Positions 8,214-17,580 of a stretch of DNA of 64,000 bases are shown one piece after another. The translations under genes and the position numbers were made by a program. This DNA is from Pseudomonas purpurea (lineage in GTDB: Bacteria > Pseudomonadota > Gammaproteobacteria > Pseudomonadales > Pseudomonadaceae), in the NCBI RefSeq assembly GCF_039908635.1, contig NZ_CP150918.1:186001-250000 (forward strand), given 5' to 3'. The stretch's first letter is position 1, and each line of letters begins with the position of its first letter. The notes beneath the pieces were generated by a model. The model was not told the origin of the DNA, did not search any database, and saw nothing but the letters and a program-made list of their open reading frames with translations.

Positions 8214-8681
8214 TCAGCCGCGTGGGTCGAACATCCTCGGGTCGTAACTGAAGTCATACACTTCAAGCACCTTGATCCGGCTGACGGCGGGGTGCCGCGG
8301 GTTGACCACCAGGTTCAGCTCCAGCGGCAGAATCACCGACGGCACCATCAACCCGAGCTGCTCCAGCCCATTGAGCCATGCGGTGCCGAAGTCCATGCTC
8401 GGGCGGTCGCAGGGTCGTGCGTCCCAGCCTTCTGGAAGGCTCTGGGGCGTTGGTTTCAGGTACAGCTCAGGTTCGTCGGGCAGTTCGAAACAGGTGATTT
8501 TCACCGGGTAATCCGGCATGCGGGTGGCGTGGACGAAGGTCTCCAGGGCGCAGATGGCCGGTGTCAGGCCCATGTACACCGCCGCCACGTCCACGTCGTT
8601 CCAGCGCCCGCCCTCGATGGCGGCGCCCATGCCGCTCAGGTCTTTCGCCCGTCTGGCCTTGGCGATGCGCCACGCCCGCAT
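8214..8681 (-). CDS. RES-domain toxin (NAD-degrading type)
   Basis: The protein of about 155 aa starts MRAWRIAKAR. It shows the RES-family pattern: Arg near the N-terminus, GGRWN, then YMGLTPAICALETFVHA with the conserved Tyr and Glu. Characterised RES toxins (for example MbcT) break down NAD+. The start ATG overlaps the antitoxin stop as TGATG, so the toxin is made only after the antitoxin. An ATG 18 bases upstream is in frame but lies inside the antitoxin and is less likely. Confidence 0.88.
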   Translation of the reverse strand: MRAWRIAKARRAKDLSGMGAAIEGGRWNDVDVAAVYMGLTPAICALETFVHATRMPDYPVKITCFELPDEPELYLKPTPQSLPEGWDARPCDRPSMDFGTAWLNGLEQLGLMVPSVILPLELNLVVNPRHPAVSRIKVLEVYDFSYDPRMFDPRG

Positions 8682-9169
8682 CAGGCGACGCCGCCCCATT
8701 CCATGGCGTTGAGCACGCGGCGAACCTGCTTGGCGCCGATTTCCATTTCACACAGTTCGATGGGCGTCTTGTTGCCCAGCACGGCGTTCGGCGTGGCCAT
8801 CCAGCGTGCAGCCTTGTCGTCGTCTTCGAAGACTTCGGCGGCCTGGGTGGCGACGGTGGCAATCCGGTCCAGTCGCTCGGAAGCCACCGAACCCAAGGGT
8901 TTGTCGTCCTTGCGGCGGCGTTCCAGGGTTGACGTCGAGGTGTTGAACAGCACCTCCGCCAACCGGCTGCTCAATCCGAAGGTGGCTTTGGTCTCATCGA
9001 TCCACGACGCCGGAAAACCTTCAAGGATCAATTGCAGACGCTGGTTTTCACTGTGGCTCAGCAAGGCCCGGGCCTTGCCCCAGAATAACGGCTGTACCAC
9101 TGCGCTGGCCTGCACGCTGCGGGCAGCGCGGACCGTGGCCGGTTTGCGGGCGAGGGTTTCGACGCTCAT
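8681..9169 (-). CDS. Xre/MbcA/ParS-type antitoxin (DUF2384)
   Basis: The 162-aa antitoxin is encoded just upstream of the RES toxin. The start at 9169 (MSVETLARKPAT) is preferred over 9184 because an AGGAG lies 5 bases before it. The middle part has an Xre-like helix-turn-helix (LSSRLAEVLFNTSTSTLERRR). The C-terminal part is the ParS/MbcA toxin-binding region (VFEDDDKAARWMATPNAVLG, then PIELCEMEIGAKQVRRVL). These antitoxins usually repress their own operon, whose promoter lies in 9170-9260. Confidence 0.88.
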   Translation of the reverse strand: MSVETLARKPATVRAARSVQASAVVQPLFWGKARALLSHSENQRLQLILEGFPASWIDETKATFGLSSRLAEVLFNTSTSTLERRRKDDKPLGSVASERLDRIATVATQAAEVFEDDDKAARWMATPNAVLGNKTPIELCEMEIGAKQVRRVLNAMEWGGVA

Positions 9170-9372
9170 GGCTGCTCCTGTCATTTGACGCGTTATGTGT
9201 CGTCAAAAGAAGCATAGGCCAATCGGAAAAAAGGTTCACCTGCGGCTGACCAGTGGCCTATCGACACTTTTTTATGGGGAATACAGCGCTGTCTGGCGTG
9301 GCAAATGCTAATATTTGCGCGTTTCACGCGCAGTCGAGCTGCACCCGTGAAGGGTTCAGGGAAGACGACCAC

Positions 9373-9408
9373 ATGTTCAACAACGGATATCGATCGGGTA
9401 AAAAATGA
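9373..9408 (+). CDS. Possible 11-aa leader peptide coupled to the DUF945 gene
   Basis: ATG at 9373 opens an 11-codon frame (MFNNGYRSGKK) whose TGA overlaps the ATG of the next gene as ATGA. A purine-rich AGGGAAG lies just upstream. The downstream ATG itself has only a weak ribosome-binding site, so re-initiation is plausible. This is inferred from layout only. Confidence 0.3.
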   Translation: MFNNGYRSGKK

Positions 9409-10916
9409 ATAAGTCAGCAGGCGTACTGTTAGGAATCGTCGTCGCAATCGGTGCAATCAGTGCAGGCGGCGCCTGGTACACCGGCACCAAGCTGGAAGGG
9501 GTGTTGCAGGCCTCGATTGCGGACGCCAACAAAGAGCTGAAAGAAGCTTTGATCGGTTCCGACGGCGCGATGACCGTCGAACTGGTTTCCCTGGACCGTA
9601 AACTGTTCAGCAGCACCGCCCACTACCGCCTCAAAGGCCAGGGCGCCATGTTCGGCGAAGACCCGGCAGGCGTCGAGCTGCTGTTCGTCGACCGCATCGA
9701 GCACGGCCCGCTGCCACTTTCGCGCCTGACTTCTTTGAAGTTGATGCCGGTCATGGCCACCAGTCACTACGAACTGGAAAAGACCCCGCTGACCGAAAAA
9801 TGGTTCGCGCTGACCAAGGATGCAGCTCCGCTCAAAGGCATGGTCAGCATCGGGTATGACCGCTCCACTGACGGCACCCTGGAACTGTTGCCACTGGAAC
9901 TCGGGATGGAAGACACCTCCACCCTGAAGTTTTCCGGCCTGAACGTCGAGATTTCGGCCAGTGCCGAGGCCAAGAACGTCAAGGCCAAAGGCTACATGGA
10001 CAGCCTGAAGCTGGTTGCGAACACTGAGGGCCAGGGTCCTTCCGAGGTTGAGTTGAACGGCCTGACGCTGGTCAGCAACATGACCAAAGGTGCCTACGGT
10101 TCCTACATGGGTGACAACACCCTGGAACTGACCAGCACCCGCGTGGCACTGCCGGAGCAGAAGACGCTGCTGATCTTCAAGAACTCCGAGATCAAGACCT
10201 CCTCGCAAGAGTCCGGCACCAACGGCTCGGGCCGCGCCGAATACAAAATGGGTGAAGTCGCGTTCAACGGCAAGGTCATCGGTGGCGCACAGATGGCCTG
10301 GAGCCTGAAGAACCTTGATCTGCCGGCGACCATGTCGCTGGTCAAGATCTACCAGACCAAGCTGCAACCGTACGAAAAAGCTTCCACCGAAGCGGCAGAG
10401 GCCGGTTTGCCGACACCTGAGCTGAAGCTGACCGAAGCCGAACAGGCGCAGGTCAAGCTGGACCTGCAAAAGCTGCTGGCCGCCAAGCCACAGATCGCCA
10501 TGGAAAACCTCTCGTTCAACACGCCTAACGGTGAAAGCCGCGCCAGCCTGTCGGTCGAGCTGACCAAACCGGCCTCCATGGAGCTGCCGGTGGATCAACT
10601 GGCTCGCCAGATGATTTCCCAACTGAGCGTGAACCTGCAAGTGTCCAAGCCGATGATCATCGACCTGATGACCCTGCAAGGCGAAATGGAAGGCCAGGCC
10701 GACCTCAAGGCTGTTGCCGATCAAGCCACCGCTGCCAGTGAAATGGTCAGCAGCATGGCGGTAGGCACGCAATTGGCGAAGCTGGAAGGCAACAACATCG
10801 TGTCCAAGCTGCACTATGCCGACAACAAGGTGGACTTCAACGGCCAGAAAATGACCGTCGAAGAATTCGTCGCCTTCGTCAACAGCAAAGCGGGCGGTGC
10901 CGGCGCCCTGCAATAA
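9405..10916 (+). CDS. DUF945 (YdgA-like) family protein
   Basis: The 503-aa protein has an N-terminal signal anchor (GVLLGIVVAIGAISAGGAWY) and a large periplasmic region of repeating amphipathic strands. It is rich in K, E, L and S and nearly lacks Cys. This matches the YdgA/DUF945 family, poorly understood envelope proteins of gamma-proteobacteria. It is a single-gene unit with its own terminator. The start overlaps a possible 11-codon leader. Confidence 0.82.
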   Translation: MNKSAGVLLGIVVAIGAISAGGAWYTGTKLEGVLQASIADANKELKEALIGSDGAMTVELVSLDRKLFSSTAHYRLKGQGAMFGEDPAGVELLFVDRIEHGPLPLSRLTSLKLMPVMATSHYELEKTPLTEKWFALTKDAAPLKGMVSIGYDRSTDGTLELLPLELGMEDTSTLKFSGLNVEISASAEAKNVKAKGYMDSLKLVANTEGQGPSEVELNGLTLVSNMTKGAYGSYMGDNTLELTSTRVALPEQKTLLIFKNSEIKTSSQESGTNGSGRAEYKMGEVAFNGKVIGGAQMAWSLKNLDLPATMSLVKIYQTKLQPYEKASTEAAEAGLPTPELKLTEAEQAQVKLDLQKLLAAKPQIAMENLSFNTPNGESRASLSVELTKPASMELPVDQLARQMISQLSVNLQVSKPMIIDLMTLQGEMEGQADLKAVADQATAASEMVSSMAVGTQLAKLEGNNIVSKLHYADNKVDFNGQKMTVEEFVAFVNSKAGGAGALQ

Positions 10917-10967
10917 GGCCCCGCACCACCCAACGGTCACGGCGCGCATGCGCCGTTGACCACCGAA

Positions 10968-11006
10968 CGCCCAGCGTCCGTTTTTCACGGAGCCGCTGGG
11001 CGTTTT
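10968..11006 (+). terminator. Rho-independent terminator of the DUF945 gene
   Basis: CGCCCAGCG (10968-10976) pairs with CGCTGGGCG (10994-11002), followed by TTTT. Confidence 0.8.
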
Positions 11007-11174
11007 GCTTTGTAGGACGAATCTGAAGAAATATGCGGATTCGTCTTTTGCCTGATAGCGACATGGAAGACTGCTCAACAGGAAAGCTTGGCTGGGTCAC
11101 AGGGCACCGGCCGCCTGATGTGTAGTACTCAGGGGAACCCATCGCTCCAGCTCTCCTCGTAAGGAAGCTGACGA

Positions 11175-13640
11175 ATGTTGCGTACCTTTCACCCCCATTT
11201 CCGGCCCATTGTTCGCATGGCGTTGTGCAGCCAATTGCTCTGGCCCGGGTTTGCCCTGGCCGACACGGCCTACGACAACGCAGTGCGCCAGGCACGCGCC
11301 GGCAACTACGCCCCCGCGCTGACCACCCTGCGTCAGGTGCCCGGCGGCCGGGTGACTACCGCCCAACTCAGTGACCACCTGCAAATCGCCAGTTGGGCCG
11401 GACTCGACGCCGAAGTGGTCGAGGTCTATGAAGCCCAGGGCGCTGGCCGCTCTTTGCCGGTTCAGGCACTGACCGCCACCGCGCGCGCTTACCGCAACCT
11501 TCAACGCTGGGACGCGGCCATCGCGCTGTACCAGAAGGCTTTGGCCCGTGAGCCGTCTAACGCAGACCTGCAATTGGGCCTGGCGATGACGCAGGCCGAT
11601 TCGGGCAAGCCAGCCGAGGCGGTCAGCCGTGCCCGGGCGTTGGTGGCGGCCAGGCCGGATGACCCGGCCCGACGCTTGGCGCTGGGCTACGCCTTGACCC
11701 GTTCCGGGGCCACTTACGATGCGTTGTTTGAATATGACCAGGCGTTCGTGCGTGCCGGGAAGTCGCCGGAAATCGCCCGCGAATACCTGTTTGCGTTGCA
11801 ACGGGCGCGGTTGCCGGAACCGGCGTTGCGCTTGGCGCAACAACGTCCGGGGTTGATCGACCCAGGCGTGCAACGGCGTCTGGAAGGCGACGTGGCCGCC
11901 GAGCGGGTACGCCTCGCAGAGCTGGCGACGCGCAGCGAGAAAGAGCGCTATTTGATCGCCGACCGTGCGTTGGTCGACTACGACCAATTGCTCGCAACCT
12001 GGACGCCGGTTTCGCAGGCCCACGACGATGTGCTGCGCTGGCGCATCGACCGGATGGGCGCGCTCAAGGCCCGCACGCGCACCGCTGAAGTCATCGCCGA
12101 GTACCAGAAGCTGACAGCCGAAGGCGTGGTCATTCCGACCTACGCCCGGCGTTGGGTGGCGTCGGCGTATCTGGACCGACGCCAGCCAGAAGTGGCCGTC
12201 GACCTGTATCGCCAGGTGTTGGCGGCACCGGACGCCGATGTCGGTGATCGTCTGGAAGACAGCACCGCGCTGTATTACGCGCTGCTCGAAAGCGATCAAC
12301 CGCTGGAGGCCCGCAAACTGGCCGACAGCCTGGCCCTGAGCCAGAAGCCTCGCGTCGAGCTCAAGGGTTTGCCGGTGGGCAATCCCAATGACGAATGGAT
12401 CGACGCCCAGCAACTCGCCGCGCAGGCCGGCACCTATGGCGCCGATTTACCGGGCGCGGAGCAACGGCTCGCGACGCTGGTCGGGCAAGCGCCGGGCAAC
12501 CTCGGCTTACGCGTGGCTCAGGCCGATTTGTACCTGGCGCGGGACTGGCCACGGCGCGCGGAAAACCTGCTCAAGGAAGTCGAGAGCGCCGCGCCGCGAG
12601 ACATCGGCCTGGAAGTCGCCCAAGGGCACACCGCTCAGGATTTGCAGGAGTGGCGCCAGCTCGACGCGCTGACCGACGACGTGGTGGCGCGCTTCCCGGA
12701 GAACCGTCAGGTGCAGCGGTTGCAGCGCCAGCGTGAGGTTCACGACATGGCCGAGCTGCGCGTGTCGACCTACGGCGGCAAGAGTTACGGCGGTGGCAGC
12801 GGCGGCGCGGGCGCGGTCAGTGGCAGCCGTGATTTTGGCATCGAAACCCTGCTTTACAGCCCACCCATCGACGAGGACTGGCGCCTGTTCGGTGGCGCCG
12901 GTTATGCCACTGGCGACTTCCAGGAAGGCACCGGCCGGCATCGCTGGCAACGCCTGGGTGTCGAGCGGCGGACCCGCGACATGACCCTCGAAGCCGAAGT
13001 CTCCAATCACTCCTACGGCCATGGCGACAAACAAGGTGCGCGGTTGGCGCTGGCCCGTGACATCGACGATCACTGGCAGTACGGCGCAAGCCTGGACTAC
13101 CTGTCGGCCAACACCCCGTTGCGCGCCTTGAACAGTGACATCACCGCCAATGGCGGCAGCGGCTTCATTCGCTGGCGGGCCAATGAAAGCCGCGAATGGA
13201 AACTGGCCCTGAGCCCCTCGCACTTCAGCGACGGCAACAACCGCCTCGAAGCGTTGCTGACCGGTCGCGAAGGCGTGTACAGCGCGCCGGGCCTGCAGGT
13301 CGACCTCGGGCTGGAAGTTGGCAGCAGTCGCAACAGCAAAGAAGACACGCCGTACTTCAACCCCAAGTCGGACTTCAGCGTACTGCCGACGGTGAGCGTC
13401 AATCATGTGTTGTACCACCGCTACGAAACGGTCTGGAGCCAGCAGTTCCAGGCGGGTGCGGGAACGTACAGCCAGCGTGATTACGGCACCGGTGCGGTCG
13501 GCCTGCTCAGTTATGGCCAGCGTGTCATGTGGAACGACGTGTTCGAGGCCGGTGCCGTGTTGAGCTGGCTCAACCGCCCGTATGACGGCGACCGCGAAAG
13601 CGATCTGCGCCTGCTCATCGACCTCACCTACCGCTTTTAG
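11175..13640 (+). CDS. pgaA: PgaA, poly-beta-1,6-GlcNAc export porin
   Basis: The 821-aa protein has a signal peptide (cleavage near FALA-DTAYD). A TPR-rich periplasmic part runs to about residue 510 (for example RWDAAIALYQKALAREPSNA), and a C-terminal beta-barrel of about 300 residues ends in a terminal Phe (LRLLIDLTYRF). This is the PgaA plan: the TPRs hold partly deacetylated polymer and the barrel exports it. It is first in pgaABCD, with gaps of a few bases, and has a 168-base upstream region. The function is biofilm matrix export. Confidence 0.95.
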   Translation: MLRTFHPHFRPIVRMALCSQLLWPGFALADTAYDNAVRQARAGNYAPALTTLRQVPGGRVTTAQLSDHLQIASWAGLDAEVVEVYEAQGAGRSLPVQALTATARAYRNLQRWDAAIALYQKALAREPSNADLQLGLAMTQADSGKPAEAVSRARALVAARPDDPARRLALGYALTRSGATYDALFEYDQAFVRAGKSPEIAREYLFALQRARLPEPALRLAQQRPGLIDPGVQRRLEGDVAAERVRLAELATRSEKERYLIADRALVDYDQLLATWTPVSQAHDDVLRWRIDRMGALKARTRTAEVIAEYQKLTAEGVVIPTYARRWVASAYLDRRQPEVAVDLYRQVLAAPDADVGDRLEDSTALYYALLESDQPLEARKLADSLALSQKPRVELKGLPVGNPNDEWIDAQQLAAQAGTYGADLPGAEQRLATLVGQAPGNLGLRVAQADLYLARDWPRRAENLLKEVESAAPRDIGLEVAQGHTAQDLQEWRQLDALTDDVVARFPENRQVQRLQRQREVHDMAELRVSTYGGKSYGGGSGGAGAVSGSRDFGIETLLYSPPIDEDWRLFGGAGYATGDFQEGTGRHRWQRLGVERRTRDMTLEAEVSNHSYGHGDKQGARLALARDIDDHWQYGASLDYLSANTPLRALNSDITANGGSGFIRWRANESREWKLALSPSHFSDGNNRLEALLTGREGVYSAPGLQVDLGLEVGSSRNSKEDTPYFNPKSDFSVLPTVSVNHVLYHRYETVWSQQFQAGAGTYSQRDYGTGAVGLLSYGQRVMWNDVFEAGAVLSWLNRPYDGDRESDLRLLIDLTYRF

Positions 13641-13652
13641 AAGAGTGTGATC

Positions 13653-15650
13653 ATGCCTGCCATTACCCGCTGCATTCTGCTGCTCGGCGTCATGCTGCTC
13701 AGTGCCTGCGCCCAGCAAGCGCCGGCCTTTGTGCCGCCGTCCCAGCGCCCGCTGCCGCTCAACGAACAACCCTGGCCGAAGAACCACGTGCTGGGAATCG
13801 CCTACCACGATGTCGAGGACCGTGACCCCGATCAGGCGGTGGTCGCGGTGCGCACCGAGCGTCTGCTGGAACAACTCGCCTGGCTGCGTGAAAACAACTA
13901 TCGGCCAGTGACCGTCGACCAGATCATGGCCGCCCGTCGGGGTGGGCCCGAGTTGCCGGCCAAAGCCGTGCTGCTGAGTTTCGACGATGGCTATTCGAGC
14001 TTTTACACCCGCGTCATGCCGGTGCTGCGCGCCTACCATTGGCCCGCGCTGCTGGCGCCGGTCGGCAGCTGGATCGACACGCCGCTCAACCAACCGGTGG
14101 ATTTCGCCGGCACGCCGCGCCCGCGTTCGGACTTCCTGACGTGGCAGCAAATTCGCGAGATTTCCCGCTCCGGGCTGGTGGAAATCGCCGCCCACACGGA
14201 CGCCAATCACAAAGGTGTGCTGGCCAACCCGCAGGGTAATCTGCAACCGGCCGCGGCCACCCGTCGTTACGACGCCGCGACCGGCCGGTACGAAACCGAA
14301 GCCCAATTCCAGGCGCGTCTGCGCAGTGACGTCACCGCCATTTCAGAGAAAGTCCGCGCGGCCACCGGCACCGCGCCACGGGTCTGGGTGTGGCCGTACG
14401 GCGCGGCGGACGGCACGGCGTTGCAGGTGGTCGGTGAGCAGGGCTACGAGATGGCGCTGACCCTCGACGACGGCCTCGACAGCCTGAACAACCTGATGAG
14501 CAGCCCGCGCTTTCTGGTGGCGTCCGACCCGGACGGCGAGCATTTCGCCAACAGCATCGTCGCGGTGCAGGCCACAACGGCGATGCGCGTGGTGCATGTC
14601 GACCTGGACAACGTCTACGACCCTGACCCGGTGCAGCAGGACGCCAACCTCGGCAAGCTGATCCAGCGTATGGCCGACATGGGCGCCAACACCGTGTTCC
14701 TCCAAGCCTTCGCCGATCCGAAGGGTGATGGCCTGGTGCGCTCGCTGTACTTCCCCAACCGCCACTTGCCAGTGCGCGCCGACCTGTTCGACCGCGTGGC
14801 CTGGCAGTTGCGCACCCGCGCCCACGTCAAGGTGTACGCCTGGATGCCGGTGCTCAGTTTCGCCCTCGACCCGACATTGCCACGGGTCAGCCGCTGGGAC
14901 CCGGCGACGGGGCAGGTGTCGGTGGACCCCGGGCAATATCAACGGCTGTCGCCGTTCGACCCGAACGTGCGGCGGATCATCGGTGAGCTGTATGAAGACG
15001 TGGCGCGCCTGACGTCGGTCGACGGCATCCTCTACCACGACGACGCACTGCTCTCGGACTTCGAAGACGCCAGCCCCGAAGCCTTGCGGGTGTACGCCGC
15101 CAACGGTCTGCCAGGCTCGATGGCCGCGTTGCGCGCCGACCCGGCGACGATGCAGCGCTGGAGCCGCTTCAAGAGCCGCTACCTGATCGACTTCACCCAT
15201 GAGCTGACCGCCAAGGTCCGGGCCATTCGCGGGCCGCAGGTGGAAACCGCACGCAACCTGTTCGCCGAACCAATGCTCAACCCCCACAGCGAAGCCTGGT
15301 TTGCGCAGAACCTCGACGACTTCCTGGGCGCCTACACCTGGACCGCGCCAATGGCCATGCCGTTGATGGAAGGCCAGACCCGCGAGCAATCCGGTGCCTG
15401 GCTCGAAGCCTTGGTGGCGACGCTCAAATCCCGGCCCGGCGCGCTTGAGCGCACCGTATTCGAACTGCAGGCCCGCGACTGGGCGAGCCAACCGGCGTCG
15501 GCGGTCGACGGCGCGCAACTGGCGGACTGGATGGGCCGACTCAAGCGCCAGGGTGCGACCAGTTTCGGTTACTACCCGGACAATTTCCTCGAGAACCAGC
15601 CCGACCTGAACACCGTGCGTTCGGCGCTCTCCAACAAGTGGAATCCATAA
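13653..15650 (+). CDS. pgaB: PgaB, poly-beta-1,6-GlcNAc N-deacetylase
   Basis: This is a lipoprotein: the start at 13653 gives MPAITRCILLLGVMLLSAC with lipobox LSAC; a GTG two codons earlier is possible. The N-terminal CE4-type deacetylase has the metal-binding Asp in LLSFDDGYSSFYTRV and the paired His in EIAAHTDANH. The C-terminal half is the glycoside-hydrolase-like domain that binds and can cut the polymer. It acts in the periplasm just before PgaA export. The length is normal for the family. Confidence 0.95.
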   Translation: MPAITRCILLLGVMLLSACAQQAPAFVPPSQRPLPLNEQPWPKNHVLGIAYHDVEDRDPDQAVVAVRTERLLEQLAWLRENNYRPVTVDQIMAARRGGPELPAKAVLLSFDDGYSSFYTRVMPVLRAYHWPALLAPVGSWIDTPLNQPVDFAGTPRPRSDFLTWQQIREISRSGLVEIAAHTDANHKGVLANPQGNLQPAAATRRYDAATGRYETEAQFQARLRSDVTAISEKVRAATGTAPRVWVWPYGAADGTALQVVGEQGYEMALTLDDGLDSLNNLMSSPRFLVASDPDGEHFANSIVAVQATTAMRVVHVDLDNVYDPDPVQQDANLGKLIQRMADMGANTVFLQAFADPKGDGLVRSLYFPNRHLPVRADLFDRVAWQLRTRAHVKVYAWMPVLSFALDPTLPRVSRWDPATGQVSVDPGQYQRLSPFDPNVRRIIGELYEDVARLTSVDGILYHDDALLSDFEDASPEALRVYAANGLPGSMAALRADPATMQRWSRFKSRYLIDFTHELTAKVRAIRGPQVETARNLFAEPMLNPHSEAWFAQNLDDFLGAYTWTAPMAMPLMEGQTREQSGAWLEALVATLKSRPGALERTVFELQARDWASQPASAVDGAQLADWMGRLKRQGATSFGYYPDNFLENQPDLNTVRSALSNKWNP

Positions 15651-15653
15651 ATC

Positions 15654-17000
15654 ATGCTGGACCGACTGCTGGCTCTGCTCGTTCTGTTGATTGTGCTCGG
15701 TGTGCCGCTGGGGGTGATTTTCCTGCTCACCGGCCAAGTGCTGATGGACTTCGTGTTCTTTTATCCGCTGTTCATGTCCGGCCTGTGGATTGCCGGTGGC
15801 CTGTACTTCTGGCTGCACTGGGAGCGCCACTGGCCTTGGGCGGCGGACACTCCGGCGCCGGTATTGGCCGGTGAGCCGCTGATCTCGATTCTGGTGCCTT
15901 GCTACAACGAGGGCGACAACGCCGCCGACACGATCAGCGCGGCGCTGGCGCAGAACTACCCGAACCTGGAAGTGATCGCCATCAACGATGGCTCCAGCGA
16001 CAACACCGCCGCCGTGCTCGACGCCCTGGCCGCCACCGAACCCCGGTTGCGCGTGCTGCACCTGGCCGAGAACCAGGGCAAGGCCGTGGCCCTGCGGATG
16101 GGCGCAGTAGCGGCGCGCAGCAACTACCTGGTGTGCATCGACGGCGATGCGTTGCTGGCGCCGGACGCAGCGGCTTATCTGGTGGCGCCGATGCTCGACA
16201 ATTCACGGGTGGGCGCGGTCACCGGCAACCCACGAATTCGCACGCGTTCCACGTTGGTGGGCCGGGTCCAGGTCGGGGAATTCTCGTCGATTATCGGCTT
16301 GATCAAACGCACGCAGCGGGTGTTTGGACGGATCTTCACCGTCTCGGGCGTCGTGGTCGCCTTCCGCCGCGCCGCGCTGGACCGGGTGGGCTACTGGAGC
16401 CCGGACATGATCACCGAAGACATCGACATCAGTTGGAAACTGCAACTGGACCACTGGAGCATTTTTTACGAGCCCCGTGCGTTGTGCTGGATCCTCATGC
16501 CGGAAACCCTCGGCGGGTTGTGGAAGCAGCGTTTGCGTTGGGCCCAGGGCGGCGCGGAGGTGTTGTTCAAGAACATTCGCGGGATCTGGCAATGGCGCCA
16601 TCGCTACCTGTGGCCGCTGCTGTTCGAGTACTGCCTGTCCACCGGTTGGGCGTTCACCTTCCTGCTGTCGGTGATCTTCTGGGCCATGGGTAAGTTCGTC
16701 GATATGCCGGCCGCCATCGCCGTCGAACATCTGGTGCCCCCGGCCTTCACCGGGCTGGTGCTGGCGATGGTCTGTCTGTTGCAGTTTGCCGTGAGCATCC
16801 TGATCGACCGGCGCTACGAGCGTGACCTGTGGAAAACCCTGTTCTGGGTGGTCTGGTATCCGCTGGTGTTCTGGCTGGTCAGCCTGTTCACGACGCTGGT
16901 CAGTTTCCCCAAAGTACTGTTCCGCCAACACCAGAAACGTGCCCGTTGGGTCAGCCCCGACCGAGGCATCAAACCGTCTGCCGAGGAGAGCAATCCATGA
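15654..17000 (+). CDS. pgaC: PgaC, poly-beta-1,6-GlcNAc synthase
   Basis: The 448-aa glycosyltransferase 2 has two N-terminal membrane helices. The catalytic motifs are intact: the UDP-binding NDGSSDNT, the metal-binding DGD in [12 protein letters not shown], the catalytic ITEDIDISW, and QRLRW for acceptor/product binding. Further helices follow at the C-terminus. The enzyme polymerises UDP-GlcNAc and, with PgaD, pushes the chain through the inner membrane. Known synthases of this type are activated by c-di-GMP; several GGDEF/EAL genes lie nearby. The stop overlaps the pgaD start. Confidence 0.96.
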   Translation: MLDRLLALLVLLIVLGVPLGVIFLLTGQVLMDFVFFYPLFMSGLWIAGGLYFWLHWERHWPWAADTPAPVLAGEPLISILVPCYNEGDNAADTISAALAQNYPNLEVIAINDGSSDNTAAVLDALAATEPRLRVLHLAENQGKAVALRMGAVAARSNYLVCIDGDALLAPDAAAYLVAPMLDNSRVGAVTGNPRIRTRSTLVGRVQVGEFSSIIGLIKRTQRVFGRIFTVSGVVVAFRRAALDRVGYWSPDMITEDIDISWKLQLDHWSIFYEPRALCWILMPETLGGLWKQRLRWAQGGAEVLFKNIRGIWQWRHRYLWPLLFEYCLSTGWAFTFLLSVIFWAMGKFVDMPAAIAVEHLVPPAFTGLVLAMVCLLQFAVSILIDRRYERDLWKTLFWVVWYPLVFWLVSLFTTLVSFPKVLFRQHQKRARWVSPDRGIKPSAEESNP

Positions 17001-17485
17001 AAATCATTCGAACCCGTCAACGTCCGGTCCTGCGTCTGGTGGACACGTTGCTCACGGTGCTGGCCTGGGGCGGATTGGTGTTTCTACTGGTACAAGGGCT
17101 GGTGCCGATGCTTGAAACCCACGGCGGGCCGCGCCTCGATGCGCCGATTTTCGCGGCGCTCAACACCCTGCAAATCTACCTCTACGTGGGCTTGTTCAAC
17201 GCCGGGCTGTTGATTCTCTGGGCGCGCTATCAACAACGTCGCGGCCTGCATTTTGCCCGGCGCCGGGTGTACTCGCCGGTGTTGAGCGACGATGGCCTGA
17301 GCGAAAGCTTCAACCTCACCGAGGACCGCTTGCAACGCCTGCGCCTGCCCGGCGTGCTGGTGATTCACAATGATCAGGAGGGTGGCTTGAGCGAGGTCAG
17401 TGCGCATCGCTCTCACGCCGAATCGTTGCTGTCGGCACCGCGTGCCCAGCGGCCGGAGTTGGTGCTGGTGCGCAACACCGGTTAA
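16997..17485 (+). CDS. pgaD: PgaD, PNAG synthase accessory subunit
   Basis: The ATG at 16997 overlaps the pgaC stop as ATGA. The 162-aa product has two membrane helices ([20 protein letters not shown] and [19 protein letters not shown]) followed by a basic cytosolic tail. This matches PgaD, which forms the c-di-GMP-sensing synthase complex with PgaC. It ends the pga operon. Confidence 0.92.
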   Translation: MKIIRTRQRPVLRLVDTLLTVLAWGGLVFLLVQGLVPMLETHGGPRLDAPIFAALNTLQIYLYVGLFNAGLLILWARYQQRRGLHFARRRVYSPVLSDDGLSESFNLTEDRLQRLRLPGVLVIHNDQEGGLSEVSAHRSHAESLLSAPRAQRPELVLVRNTG

Positions 17486-17580
17486 TCGCGTTCAAATTTT
17501 TTTGAGTCGCCTTAACCCGAATCGCCCAGGCTGTCCGTCTCAGTGGAGGAATGGATCATTTCTCCACGAGGTCAGCTCCC

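Noticed and set aside
12507..14306. Long minus-strand open frame across pgaA and pgaB
   Set aside because: It is opposite two well-supported pga genes and has no domain or ribosome-binding site. The same applies to 9429-11078, 11097-12413 and 14343-16061.
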